From Lingula anatina (taxonomy: Eukaryota; Brachiopoda; Lingulata; Lingulida; Lingulidae): DNA of 62,080 bases. The DNA lies in assembly GCF_001039355.2 (NCBI RefSeq), contig NW_019773677.1, positions 1 through 62,080 on the forward strand, in the 5' to 3' direction. Below the pieces are notes generated by a model. That model searched no databases. It saw only the letters and a program-made list of their open reading frames with translations, and had not been told where the DNA came from. A program made the translations under genes and the position numbers. Shown here one piece after another: positions 1-12,352 of the stretch (the stretch's first letter is position 1; each line of letters starts with the position of its first letter).

Positions 1-52
1 GTGTTAGTTGTAAGAGCCCTAGCAGCAATTCTACTAGCTGCATTCTACTCAC

Positions 53-3000
53 TTTGGTCCTCTGAGCTCAATAAGAAGGTAGTTCTCGGCTGTGTCTAAC
101 TTGAGTTGGTAGACTGGATTAGACTGGTGTGTGTCTGGATAGTTACCACAGCCCCCTGCTGTCCTGCCTTTCCACTGCCCTGTCAACTGGAACATGGAAT
201 AAATTACCTTCATTGTGGGTGTGGCCATACTGAATGATTGACAGGCTGATAACCTCATGGTAATGGCTTGATTATTTCAAACTGTGAATTCTATAGATAC
301 TGTATTTTTTAGTATTGAATTCTTAAAATTAGAACATTCCGGTTGACTGTGATAATGCAATTGAAAAGCACACCAACTAATAGTTCTATTTTATACAGTG
401 AAAGCACCAAAATGCCACATGGAAATGTTTTTTATGATTCCAAAATAATGTCTAAAAAATTGATATTTTTCCCTGTTGAAATGATATAGTACCATATTAA
501 CAAATAGGATTTTTTTTCATCTGGAATATTCTAACCATATCAGGTTAAAATGTCTAAAATTGCAACTGAGAAATATGGAGACCAAATTGTTAGCTTTACA
601 TAATAAACAAATATTATCATTACATTCTTGCAGGTCTAGAAGCAGGGTTGTTAGATGTAAACACAGGACATCTCTTGCTGGTTTTTGTCCTGTATTGTTT
701 CATAGCTATTCAGTTTAATGGCACAGGGGGAAAAGAAGATACCTCCAAAGCTAGGAGGTCAGGAATGGGGTGGGGGCATGATCCAATACCCCCCCCCCAC
801 CCCCCAGCTGTAGACTTGGACCTTAATTTCACCTGTTTCTCATATTTTGGATTATAGGGTTCCATGATCTTGCTGAAGACAAACTCGCAGGTAGAGTACA
901 CTCTCAGTGTGTAGTGAATAGTGTTGTTCTTCTCATACTGCGACGTAACCAGCGTGTACGTGGAGGAGCCGTTCACATCCTCCAGCATCTTGCATAGATA
1001 ATGCGGGCTGTTGATTCGGACGCCATCTTTGTATGGCGGAGGGTCATCTGCAAATATAATCACACCAATCTGAAATAGCATCATACAGGGGCGGATTTAG
1101 GCCGTCTTCTGGGTCTTCCAGAAGACGGTCAGATTTTCAAGTTTACATTGACGGGTATCCAATTTTTCATGTTGGAAGACGGTCAAAATTGAAGGATGAA
1201 TCAACAAAGATAATTTGGAAGACTGTCAGTAAATAGCTCTGGATCCGCCCCTGTCATAGTACCATTATATACCTAAAACATCTTTAAATTTGATTCTGAC
1301 AAGAATACTGATCCTTGATGTCAAATGTTTTTGTAGTCACAAATTAAGAGGACAATATCAGTACTCTTGAGTTTCACAACCCATACAAATAAGCTGCATT
1401 TGTATATTTCATACTACATACACTAGGAACCCAACATGATGGTAATGCTTTCTCTAGAAATGAAATGTCACAGTGCAGTTATTTTACATACTTCAATCCA
1501 TGTACTTACAAGGATAAAATACTCTCTTTCCTGACCCCTTGTAAACTAAGACGGTGATAAATTCCCTGTTGTTGGCAAAATCATCCTAAAAACAATATAT
1601 AAACTGTAATTTATTTCATTTCCAGTCAAAATAGAAAACAAACACATGTATGTATAAGTCTGTTGAGCTGCTTGTGCAAAAATATGAATTCGAAGTAACT
1701 GTGAACTTATGTATATGTGTGTGTGTTTGTGTGTGATTGTATTAATTGTTGAGTTCATTAAGCCGTGTGTGTGTGTGTGTGTGTGTGTGTGTTTCAGATC
1801 ATGGACAATGGTGTCATCCAAGTATCACAAGTTACTCACCCTATCCTTGATATGTCTAGTCATCAGTATCCAGACAGCAGCTTTGGTTGGGTGTGGTGAC
1901 TTCAACTCCAGTCGGTATTGGGGATTATCTCCGATGTTGTACACATCTTTCTTGGGACCTTCTTTGGCTGTCCATGTGCTGGAGAAAAATACTGAGACAT
2001 ATGAAACTCTGTCTCATGATAAAAATTCAAATTGTACATTGTGTGTTTGAATTTGCAGTGAAACTAACAGTAAATATAAGATGCTAAATAAGTTAGTCTG
2101 AAATATTGCTCATGTGTGTGTGTGCGTGCGTGTGTGTGTGTCTAGAACATGCATAGAGATTATATGTCATCATGCAGACAATTCACTGAAATAAGAAAAA
2201 GAATAAAATAGAACATATGATGAAACTACACTTGTGAAGAAATCACAAATACGTGCAAATTTTGTACTATCAACAGATTGCATCCCAAAATATCTCTATA
2301 AACAAATCAACTTAAAATGAACAGCTCTACATGTATATCCCACTTTCAAATTGATCTTTTAGACACTATTATATCACTATTTAAGATGATATCGATAATC
2401 AACTTACTGGTGGTAGCAAGTTGTATGTCCAAAAAGCTCTGGATTCCAGTTCACATAGATCACATCATAGAACCTCAATATGGACTCATAGTCTATCCAA
2501 AATACACCTAAATGACAACATACATATATCAATTCATAGACCCTCAATACAGACCATGAGTCTTCCCTTTATTTGTTGAGGGTCAAAACAGAGTACATGT
2601 AAATATTAAATTTATAGCAAAGTGTACCTCCCATAACATGAATATACATAAACTCATACTCACCATTGTCAATCATCTGAGCACTCTTGGGGTCAAAATT
2701 CAAGGCCTTCTGGAGCTGAGGTGTCCAGTTTGCGGTGTCCCTCTCAGAGAAATTCCCCTTCCAGCACAGATGACTCCACGGGTTCTTCAATTGCATCAAC
2801 TTCTTACCCTGAAACAAAAAAGAATAAAACAATTTAACTAAATTTTGAGACATCTCAGAGAAATTCAACTTCCTGCAGAGATAAATCCATGGGTTTTTTT
2901 AATTACACCAACTTTTTACTGGCAGCATTCTACATACCATGATTTCACGTATGTCCAACATGGCGTACGCATGAGTGGGAACAAGACCAGCCCGTTCTCC

Positions 3001-6000
3001 CTCTGCATCGGACATCTCCCCTGTTGCCACGGTAACCAGACAGTGGCCTTTATGGAAGCGGTCCATAATTTTGCTGAATTCTTTATCTTTGTTGAACTCA
3101 GGGTTGTTGGGTCTGATGGCAATGCGTTCTGGGATCCAGCCGGTAAGCGCGTGCAGATCTATGTTCTGAAAATGGAAAAGGAATGGCTGTTAATAAAAAA
3201 ATGCTAATATCCACTTTAATGTTTAGACTTGTCTATTTGCCATTAGCTATTTCTAGTTGTGGCAGCTCATTAGAAAGGTGGTAAAATACAGGGGGTCAAC
3301 TTTTTATTCTCTCACTTAAAGGAAATAAAATGTATTTCAGCTTTGGAAGAAGGAGTTCTCCATTGGAAATGCTGCTTGCAGAATTGTTGGAACCCAAACA
3401 GAGAAAATGTAGAAAGCAAAACAGATTACATTTCATAAATTTTTTTTCCATTTTTCTAAGCAAAATTTACCTTTTACTAGTACAGATCTACAGGGAATGA
3501 TATTGCACTGGCTTTCAAGGAAAATTGCTCAAAATCAAGTCATGATCACTTCTATTGCCCAGACCACTTACTGAGTTAGAGCCAGGGAAATCATACCCTC
3601 CCATCACCTTCAGGTATGCCTTCTCCAGTAAAGACACCCATAACTCATTCTTATTGGCAGAAAACGAACACAACAATTCCCCATCATAGCCCATTGGCAA
3701 GAAGTCGTCTATGATAACCTGAAATTGACAAGGGGATCATGAACTCTTTCTACATAAAAACTGATTTCATCTTTAATATTTTTATTATTTCTGGAACCTG
3801 CTATTATGATACTTATTTTGTAATTATTTCAACATTAAATTCATAAAGTTGACACAAAAATGTTAAAGTATTTAAACTGGAAATAATTATTTCCCCAGTG
3901 GAAGGCTAATCAAATTTTTCACTGGTCTTTTTAACAAAAGTCACAAAAGATTCAAAGTAATTGATTCTAGTCAAATAATATACAAATATTGACTTCCACC
4001 GAGTTGACTTTAATGTAATATTTTCAAATGGAATGTCAAATTAAAAAAAAAAGATCCTGTGGAATGCAGTGTGACATCAATGGGATGAAATATTCTAATA
4101 TTTCACAGTGCGGGCCGACACATGATTTTTTTCTCGGTATATACAATATTGTTATTTGACCAATGAGAAAAGCAGGTATATTGGTGATTAATAAAAATAT
4201 ATGTGTATTAAATTGTTTACCATAACTAGCTTTTTAAATAAAACTATTGTAAAGGCAGGGATGGCTTTTGGGCAATACATACTTTCCTATGGACCCCGTT
4301 TATGTTGAATTTGACCATGTATTTTCCACAAGGGTTATACTGGGGTTCTCCATTTCTATTCTGGGGATATATGATACTGGAAATAAATTAGGCAATTAGA
4401 TATGAAGAAACATATAACACAAAACAACAACCCAGGTAATAATATAATTTAATCTTTTACAATAAAAAAAATTGGCTGAGTGCAAAAATTAATTAATGAA
4501 GGCAGTTGGAAAGGGATTCCTTTGAAGAAATGAAGATCTGAATCACAGACCTTGATGAAAACATCCTAATAATAATAATGAGGCATGGTGTAAGAATGCT
4601 TCCTGCCAATATTTGACTAAAATATCACATTTTGATTTATAAGAATGAAAACACAAAATATGTTATATGCTCCCTACAGACATTTACAAAACCACCTTAC
4701 AGTATCTTAAATTTAAAAACTTTCAAAGCCCAAAAGAATCAGGAAGCAAATAATGAATAAATTAGTAAAACAGAAAATTAGTTGATTATGCCGAGATTCC
4801 TAATGCTTGATTGTAATGTGTGAGGTTTCTCAATTTTACAAACTATCTGTCCACTTACGTAGTGATGAGTTTCTTCTTAAATCTTCTCTCATACTGTGCA
4901 CTTATGGCCAGAGAGGCAACAAATGAACAGTCCGATACTATGGTCTGAAAAGTATAAGAATATCTTAAAATTAACAAATATAACTGGCAACACAGCACCA
5001 AAATTAAGTTAATAAAATATTTCATGAATAACATATTAAATATTGAGTAATACGATGAATTTTAAATCAATGTTTATGAAAATTCCTCACATTTGGAAAA
5101 TGTTTTAAGATAAAAAGAAAACTTGAACTTATCGCATAGAGTGACTTTTCAAACAATTTATGAAAAAAAAAAATCAGACAATAACAGAAAAGTTCTTTAA
5201 GTCTGACCTGTCTGACACTAAAACTGGACACTGCCAGAATCATGGTGGGGTTGTCCATGAACTCCTCTGGTCGAACCCACTGTTTTAGTTTACTCTTCTG
5301 CTTGGGACTCAGGGCCAGTTTGCCCGTCTTGTCACTAGCAGAAAACAACCAGGTCATTTTTGGAACAATCTTAGCACAATTTTAATTTAAAAAAAAAAAA
5401 AAACCTTTCAACCTGTGTTATTACAAAGTANTTTATGAATCTTAAATTTTATAATTTTAAAGAAACCTTGGATTTTTTACTTTTAATTACTGTTTATTAC
5501 AATTAATTAAGTTAGTTTAGCTCTTATTTATATAAAATATATCTTAACCATTTTTATCTATAAACTTCTTTGTATTTTATGTTGTACAGTCTATTGAACA
5601 TTTTATGGATTTTAGACTTGAAATAAATATATTATTATTATTATATTAAACCTTATATTAAACTAACTATTATTTAGGGGGATATGAAAACTGCATCGTC
5701 AGTTAATCTAGGTTTTATTCAGCATGGATGCAATTTTCACATCCCTAGCTTTAAAACAATCACAAAGAAAATTAGTTGTGCATTTTGCAATATCAAAATC
5801 ATTACATGGCAGTACGGTAATAAAAAGTTCAGTGATGGACTAAAATTATTGACTAAAATATCACATTTTGATATGTAAGAATGAAAACACAAAATATGTT
5901 ATATGCTCCCTACAGACATTTACAAAACCACCTTACAGTATCTTAAATTTAAAAACTGGGAGCATCAAAGCCCAAAAGAATCAGGAAGCAAATAATGAAT

Positions 6001-9000
6001 AAATTAGTAAAACAGAAAATTAGTTGAGTATGCCGAGATTCCTAATGCTTGATTGTAATGTGTGAGGTTTCTCAATTTTACAAACTATCTGTCCACTTAC
6101 GTAGTGATGAGTTTCTTCTTAAATCTTCTCTCATACTGTGCACTTATGGCCAGAGAGGCAACAAATGAACAGTCCGATACTATGGTCTGAAAAGTATAAG
6201 AATATCTTAAAATTAACAAATATAACTGGCAACACAGCACCAAATTAAGTAAATAAAATATTTCATGAATAACATGTTAAATATTGAGTAATACGATGAA
6301 TTTTAAATCAATGTTTATGAAAATTCCTCACATTTGGAAAATGTTTTAAGATAAAAAGAAAACTTGAACTTATCGCATAGAGTGACTTTTCAAACAATTT
6401 ATGAAAAAAAAAATCAGACAATAACAGAAAAGTTCTTTAAGTCTGACCTGTCTGACACTAAAACTGGACACTGCCAGGATCATGGTGGGGTTGTCCATGA
6501 ACTCCTCTGGTCGAACCCACTGTTTTAGTTTACTCTTCTGCTTGGGACTCAGGGCCAGTTTGCCCGTCTTGTCACTAGCAGAAAACAACCAGGTCATTTT
6601 TGGAACAATCTTAGCACAATTTTAATTTAAAAAAAAAAAAAAAACTTTCAACCTGTGTTATTACAAAGTAAGTGACATCACAAATTACACATATTTAATT
6701 CATCAAATCCCCAAACCCTTGGGGCTCACTTCCATTGAAGCTATCAGTCTACGTAGATCGATGCAACTCTGCTGGGCCTCATGCTGAATACAATCAGTTT
6801 CACAGTTAAATATGCCATCTCTTGTTTCCAACCTTCTCACATTATCACCAGCTATTCTGTATTCTACTCAATGCTAAGTGGAGGCGTGTTGATGTGTTAA
6901 AGTGATTGCATTCAGCAATAGTTCCTGTAGAGATGGATCTCTATCTATGCATATACTGGTAATTTTAATGGGAATAAACTCTTTCATTCCTCCAAATGCA
7001 CTCACCTGAAAGGCACTGGGTATGCAAACCTCTCCTTCATATCCACTGACATAAATGGCACATAGGCAATGTCATTGATGAGAGATGTGGTCCTGAAATT
7101 AACCATACAAGATACAGGAGTATAGTTAATTGACTTTGTGTGAACTCACCAATGTCACCACCTCTCGATAACCCCGCCCACTGCATGAATATTCATACAT
7201 TCACCAAAGGCACCATCCCTTCTATGGCAACTTCTGCTATAGCATGATTAACAAATATGAGACAGTTACAAAACCAGTCAAATTTAGAAAAGTAAAGATA
7301 ATGTAAAGCGATTTATCAATACAGAAACAGTTCTCCAACTAGGCCTCCCTGTGGTGAAATCAATACATTATCAGCAATTAAATCAAATTCATTTGATTCT
7401 TCACAACTTTCCCTTGCTAAGTGTCATGATTCCACTGAATCCCATTACCTTAAAACCAATATCTCTTACCTTAAAACAGATATCTCTTGTCTCAAAACCT
7501 ATAAAATCTCTTACCATAAAACAGACATATCTTACGTTTAAACTAAAATCTCTAACAATAAAACAAATACCTCTTACATTAAAAAAGATACACCTTACTT
7601 TAAAACCTGTATCTCGTCTTTGGTGTAGCCCCCACTGCCCCCGCCTCCTCCTCCCCCTCCTCTTGTAACCCTCGCCCCCACTCTCCTCCTCCCCTGATCC
7701 TCCTCCTCCTCATTATCCTTCAGACTGAACCCCAGAGGCCCAGGCAGGGGTTTCCTGTTGTCCTGTGAACCTGGTTGGGGGGCCCTGGGGCTCAGGCTGG
7801 GGCTAGGGACCCTGGGGATGGCCTTGGACTTGAGTGCCTCTGCCCTATTTGAAAACAGGTGACAAAACTGGATGAATTGCAACATGCACTTGGAAATAGG
7901 TGATGCAGAAAGGTGGTAACTTATTTGGGTGATAAATTATCCATTGACACAGAGCATGTTTGAAAATAAGTGGTCAAAGTGGGATTATCTGTCATTAGCT
8001 ACAAACAATTCCACTTTTATAATACTACCACTGTTGTCAGCTCTTTGCAAATATAAATTAAACCAAATAATGATTCATTATGTCTTAAATGTGTTTACAT
8101 TCATGGGCTCTGAACTAGTGTGACTGTGTAATTGTAATACTTATTGTATTACTTTGTAAATATGTGGAATATAAGATCATGCCTTTCTTGGTGACGTATA
8201 TTGCAGGTTTTGGACAATCAATATATATCTCATTAATATACATTTTATGTTAACATTATTACCCTTCTATGCAGTGATTAGCATATAAATTCACATAACA
8301 GTACCTGTCTAGAGCCTGTGTGGCCATCTTTGTGACATTCTCCTTAAGTTTATTATCTGCCGTGGAATCCCTCTGTAAACATATCATCTTACATACATGA
8401 AAAATGTGCTGTTTTACACATATTTTATAAAATACATTACTAAAGTATTTTAACGCGACAAGCAGTTCTTTTAACACCATTTCCTTTTTTTCTCTTAATT
8501 TTTGATTAAGTAACAAAATACTTTATTTACTTACAGTGTGATTTAAAATGTGATTTAAAATTAAAATTTTTATGCTAATAAAATGAATTATTCCACAAAT
8601 GAAATCATTCTTAGGCTATTTATCTGTATTAAGATAGATTCCATATTCATGCATGTATGCTTATTATGTGCAGTATATGCATATCATATATGCAAGCACC
8701 TGCCTTCCAACTTACAATTTTAATAAACAGTTCCACAGACTCTGTGTATAGTTGCACTGCCTCTTCCTCATTGTTGTTTTCATCCTCGTCAAATGCCTGG
8801 TGGAGCAGAAACTGGGCCCTCTCCAGATTCATCTAAAATTTTCATCAAACATGACCAGAGATGAGAGTTGTGACAATAACCCATAATATGAGGACCTTTC
8901 TCACACACAATCATTTTAATTAGTAATATTTCTTTATGTTTTGTAATTATCAGGAAAAACTTTATAAAATAAAATAAATTTAAATGGACAAAAAGATAAA

Positions 9001-10477
9001 CATAATCAGCTGCTAAAAACACCAGTATTTCTTTTTTCAATTTTAACAACACTGATTTAAGAAATATAAATTTAATTTAATAATAAATAAATTTAATTTA
9101 AACATAAATTAAATTTAATATTAATTTATTCATATGCTTATACAGTAGATGTACATTTTACGAAGAATAAAGCCCAACAATGTGTTCTATGACTACATTT
9201 ATTTACGAAGTTTACAATTATAACAATTTTGAAAATAATTTTGTGCAAAAACTTGTGTAATAAATTAATGCTGTTTGAATTAGGAGAGTTCATACCATAC
9301 ACCTGCAGGTGAGACACCTTACCTGTTGTTCCGTCTTGCCAACATGGCTCCTTATGCTGCTGGCATTCCTGACTAAAGAGAGGAAGACACACTGGCTTAA
9401 TACAGTTAACTTATTGTAATCAACAGCATGACTACTTTTATCGCTGCCATCATTTTTTTTTATCATTTCTATACCAGTAGATAAAAATTGCTAAAAAATA
9501 ATCCATGCCAGCATCTATGCTTATTTTGTAAACAATACAAAGAAATTATAATCTTTTAACAAATAAACATCAGTCCCAACAAATTTTGCATGAAATGACC
9601 TAAATTCTGGCCTTAAAAAAACACTGGGGACTGAATTCAAAACATTATTTTCGAATCCAAAAGCGTTAAAAGGCAAAAAAAATTAATGGCAAGAATTCTA
9701 TATAAACACCAGTTACCCATTGCCTGGAGTTGCTCTGAGCGACACATGTATTCATTGGCCTTGTCTGTCAGTCCAGGTCTCTGGGACCCACTCATACAGG
9801 CATTGATCAGGGCCTGAGCTGCCTCCTAGATAACAAAAGTATACCATTTTACTATTATTATTATTTTTCCAATAATGAGCACCAGTACTGTAGGGATGAG
9901 CTTGCTGGAAATAAGAGTGTGAACTTTTTGATCATAAGGCAAGATTTGTCACAATTACAAAAAAGACTTATTGTTTAATGTGCCAATAGCTCTGCTGTAT
10001 AGGAAAATAAGCAAAATTTACCAAATAGTATTTTGACTGCTGATATGGCAGAGGATATTTGACTGAGGATGAAACAATGAGGAAGGAGCAGTATAATTGT
10101 ACACAGAGTCTGTGGAGCTGTTCATTAAAATCAGGGAAATGGGGGCTGTGACAGTCATTTGTTACATTAGTGGAAATGGATATATGGATATGCTTGCTGT
10201 ACATGTACAAATGTAGAGTCTCAGCTGCTTGGTTGAGAGGCCAAATGATATTTTTACAGCAGTGAATGTGGGTAGGAAGACATACTCACAATAGACCTAC
10301 TGGTATCAAATATACAATCTCTGTTTTCCACATATATTACGATATAAAGTAACTCACTGTGTAATAAAATGCGGCACTCTGATACTGCCCCTTCTGGTCA
10401 AAATCCACTGCAGCCCTGGCAAAATTGTATCCATCTTGTTCTAATGTGGTGGGATCAACTGCACTACTGTTGTCCAT
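53..10477 (-). CDS. CAPN7: Calpain 7 (CAPN7), multi-exon, 3' end beyond the left edge
   Basis: Cytosolic cysteine protease of the PalB-like calpain branch; in animals its MIT domains bind ESCRT-III proteins. Exons in transcript order: 10478-10358 (ATG at 10477), 9825-9717, 9372-9323, 8832-8716, 8372-8305, 7844-7599, 7092-7006, 6574-6448, 6186-6101, [duplicate pair 5334-5208 and 4944-4859], 4376-4283, 3718-3572, 3165-2938, 2808-2664, 2507-2408, 1978-1840, 1585-1510, 1047-833, 186-53. All junctions keep phase. The first five exons form the MIT region ([17 protein letters not shown] resembles the vertebrate second MIT repeat). The catalytic residues are visible: Cys in DCSFVASL, His in PTHAYAML, Asn in LKNPWSH. 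The C2-like C-terminal part holds [16 protein letters not shown] and [18 protein letters not shown]. About 762 residues are present, against about 813 in human, so roughly 50 remain off-window. An acceptor lies just 5' of the ATG, so a leader exon is expected near 11.2 kb. Confidence 0.97.
1086..1253. mobile_element. MITE with CAGGGGCGGAT termini, copy 1
   Basis: Ends CAGGGGCGGATTTAG and CTGGATCCGCCCCTG, flanked by TCATA on both sides. Internal AGAAGACGGTCAGATTTTCA and AAAGATAATTTGGAAGACTG recur, in inverse orientation, at 54741-54911. It lies in a CAPN7 intron just 5' of the exon at 1047. Confidence 0.8.
1764..1793. repeat. (GT)n microsatellite
   Basis: GT tract in the CAPN7 intron between exons 1840 and 1585. 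Confidence 0.88.
2520..2562 (-). pseudogene. Echo of a CAPN7 exon just upstream of its acceptor
   Basis: On the minus strand, GACTCATGGTCTGTATTGAG and GGTCTATGA match the exon text GACTATGAGTCCATATTGAG and GTTCTATGA at 2493-2452, an offset of about 70 bp. It lies immediately 5' of the exon's acceptor (2509-2508). Confidence 0.7.
2852..2916 (-). pseudogene. Echo of the CAPN7 Asn-box exon
   Basis: Plus-strand text CTCAGAGAAATTC, CTTCC, CAGAG and CCA(C/T)GGGTT parallels the exon at 2741-2806 (CTCAGAGAAATTC onward) at an offset of about 111 bp. It sits 5' of that exon in transcript order, lacks an intact frame and has no donor. The copied exon carries the catalytic Asn (LKNPWSH). Confidence 0.75.
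4613..5430. repeat. Duplication unit A: CAPN7 catalytic exon pair, ends at a single n
   Basis: Nearly identical to 5849-6670 at an offset of about 1.24 kb, with roughly 1-2% differences and small indels. It carries exons 5334-5208 and 4944-4859 ([14 protein letters not shown] and DCSFVASL). The similarity stops exactly at the n at 5431, as expected for a contig end joined to a second haplotype copy. Confidence 0.93.
5849..6670. repeat. Duplication unit B: CAPN7 catalytic exon pair
   Basis: Carries exons 6574-6448 and 6186-6101, the same as unit A. Beyond 6670 the sequence continues smoothly into the upstream intron. The pair totals 213 nt (71 codons), with matching phases at both ends, so a double copy would still splice in frame. 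Confidence 0.93.
7443..7616 (-). repeat. 21-bp tandem array derived from a CAPN7 splice donor
   Basis: Read on the minus strand, the exon end at 7599 (GAGATACAGGTTTTAAA then GTAAG) is followed by about seven degenerate units of roughly 21 bp of the form AGATAT.TGTTTTAAGGTAAG. Several keep the GTAAG donor core. The first unit overlaps the real exon end and donor. Confidence 0.8.
10045..10134 (+). pseudogene. Inverted decayed copy of the CAPN7 MIT exon
   Basis: The plus strand here reads GACTGAGGATGAAA, CAATGAGGAAG, ACACAGAGTCTGTGGA and CTGTTCATTAAAAT. That is the same sense as the minus-strand exon 8832-8716 (GACGAGGATGAAA..., ACACAGAGTCTGTGGA...). It is an inverted copy about 1.3 kb away inside the same gene, with small indels. 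Confidence 0.8.
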
Positions 10478-11178
10478 TCTGAAACATAACAAACAAGATT
10501 TTCTATTTCATTGTATGGTCCACATTTTTTTACCTTTAAGTTATGTATGAAATGATAAAATCTGAGTCAATGTTTAAAGCTTAGAGACCTGTATCTGTAT
10601 CTATCCATATACGTCTAAGGAGACCACTACTGGTGTAAGATAGACGGAAAGAAATGCTTTAAAATCTCTACCCTTGAAGTTATTCTCAACATGATTATAA
10701 TCTTTTATGCTCAATCAAATTTACAAAACAATAAGCCCACAAAAAATACTGTGCACTTTGACCAGCATCATGCACATCAGACAAAATATCTTTCAGAAAT
10801 TAAGACATTTAACATTGAGTTTGACAGTTAGGATCTATAAAAATTCCCAGGGACTCCAACTTGTTTTGTGTCTGAGGCGGTTTGAACTAATGAAATAATA
10901 TATAAGTACGCCTTTGCTTAGAAAGAATGAAATAAATGCATAATACCACTTGCATTAAATAGTGGTGTATCACTTTCGAAACTTGAAAGTCGAAGGTTGT
11001 ACATGTAATTTGCTGTTAAGGGCGATTACTAGTACATGTATATTCAATCAGCTGCTTTAGAAAATGTATTTTGCTTTTCATCATCGTTGAGATATTCTAA
11101 AGGTCTTCGTGGAACAGTCACTTAGAGAAGAAACTTCAAGCCAAAGAAATAAAACAGAAAGCAGTGCTCTTTGCTTAC

Positions 11179-11300
11179 CTTACCACATCCTCAATGAAAT
11201 GTTTTTTACTCTACTTGTCCCATAGATGGTGCGCACCGCTGCCTTAAGACAAGATGAGCCTATTTTTCTTGCCCATTGTTTTGATGATATTGTTAGATTT
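11179..11300 (-). other. CAPN7: Probable CAPN7 5' leader exon
   Basis: On the minus strand a donor is seen at 11183-11182 (GATGTG then GTAAGG), with a second overlapping GTAAGC donor at 11178-11177. It would splice to the acceptor at 10479, one base 5' of the CAPN7 start exon. The 5' boundary is not determined from sequence. The leader exon of the divergent integrin gene lies within about 300 bp. Confidence 0.4.
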
Positions 11301-11520
11301 GTAACAAACAAACTATAAAATTATCAAAATATACAATGTTTGTTTTCATTTCAGTTGATTATCTCTTAGTTTAGTCTTTATTAACTAGAGTGGGCATATT
11401 TTATTTCACGTCGTCTGCAACACACGTTTTGATGACGTAGTTCACACAGCTTGTTTGGTGCTGGAGAGAGGATTCGGTACACCTGTAAATAGAGTGAGTG
11501 ATATAACTATAACCGGCGTC
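11185..11520. promoter_or_regulatory. Candidate bidirectional promoter between CAPN7 and integrin beta
   Basis: The two genes are head to head, with their inferred leader exons only a few hundred bases apart. I see no clear TATA box or CpG-rich tract. Assignment rests on gene geometry alone. Confidence 0.35.
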
Positions 11521-11565
11521 TGGGTTACGTTTTCTATGCTCAAGTTATATTGATAAATATAAAAG
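11450..11565 (+). other. Probable integrin beta 5' leader exon
   Basis: A strong donor (AAAAG then GTAAGTG) ends at 11565. The acceptor at 20051-20052 opens the exon holding the ATG, ten bases upstream of it. This implies an intron 1 of about 8.5 kb. The exon's 5' limit is a guess. Confidence 0.4.
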
Positions 11566-12231
11566 GTAAGTGTACATGAATGAACTTTTAAAATATCTTT
11601 TTTCATTTTGGAGTTAGAGCTTAGTTATTTCGACTAGCAAAAGTAGGTCAAACTTTCTGTTGTTCTATGCTTGGTAAGGCTATGTGAGATTTTGTAAGAG
11701 CTTCAACGGTGGCACTCCTAGATTACTTTGAAATGACTCTACTTAATGTGTCGGCTTTGTCTGCTTTCTCGTGTCTGGGATATGCTGAAACTTTCGTGAA
11801 ACTCGAAAACCTTTACAAGTGAAAAATAGACACAAGAAAGTTGTTTTGTTAATCATAATTTCTGTGAAATCCTAAGCCAAATGGAACTCGTTAACATTGT
11901 TGCCAGTTCTGCTTGATCAGATAGACTTCTCACTAGTTTTTGCTTTATAATATTTCAACCAAAATATTGTGATTTGATCAGATATGGTGATAAGATAATA
12001 GAACAAAGATTGACAAAGAATGGGGATGTTGCTTTTTTCAGTTGATTTAAAACAAAAAAAAGTTTCTCTACTAGCTATTGACAACAGAGGTGTCTCATAT
12101 ATCCCCACATCCAGTGGTGCTGCTCTACCCCCATCTCCTGCCATCCTGCTATCCAACCCCACCACTACCTAATACAGGTCTTAAATCCCCCCTCCCCTCC
12201 CTTACCACCACTGCCGATACTCTAAAAATTC

Positions 12232-12352
12232 CTGCTTGTAGGCCAGGGTAACAAACTTGTGCTGCACACAGCACAAACTGGAGATATTGTTTGTATAAAA
12301 GAAAAGGTATGGACATCCCTGTATAAAATGCTCAGATGATGGATTAACTATA
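12232..12352. repeat. Dispersed repeat in integrin intron 1, copy 1
   Basis: CTGCTTGTAGGCCAGGGT, GCACAGCACAAACTGGAGAT-like text, GTGGACATCCCT-like text and ATGATGGATTA match 16373-16507. Same orientation, about 4.1 kb apart. Confidence 0.75.

Noticed and set aside
5684-5878. 64-codon ORF between the CAPN7 duplication units
   Set aside because: No recognisable motif. The segment is unique intronic sequence next to an n and part of its end is in the duplicated block.
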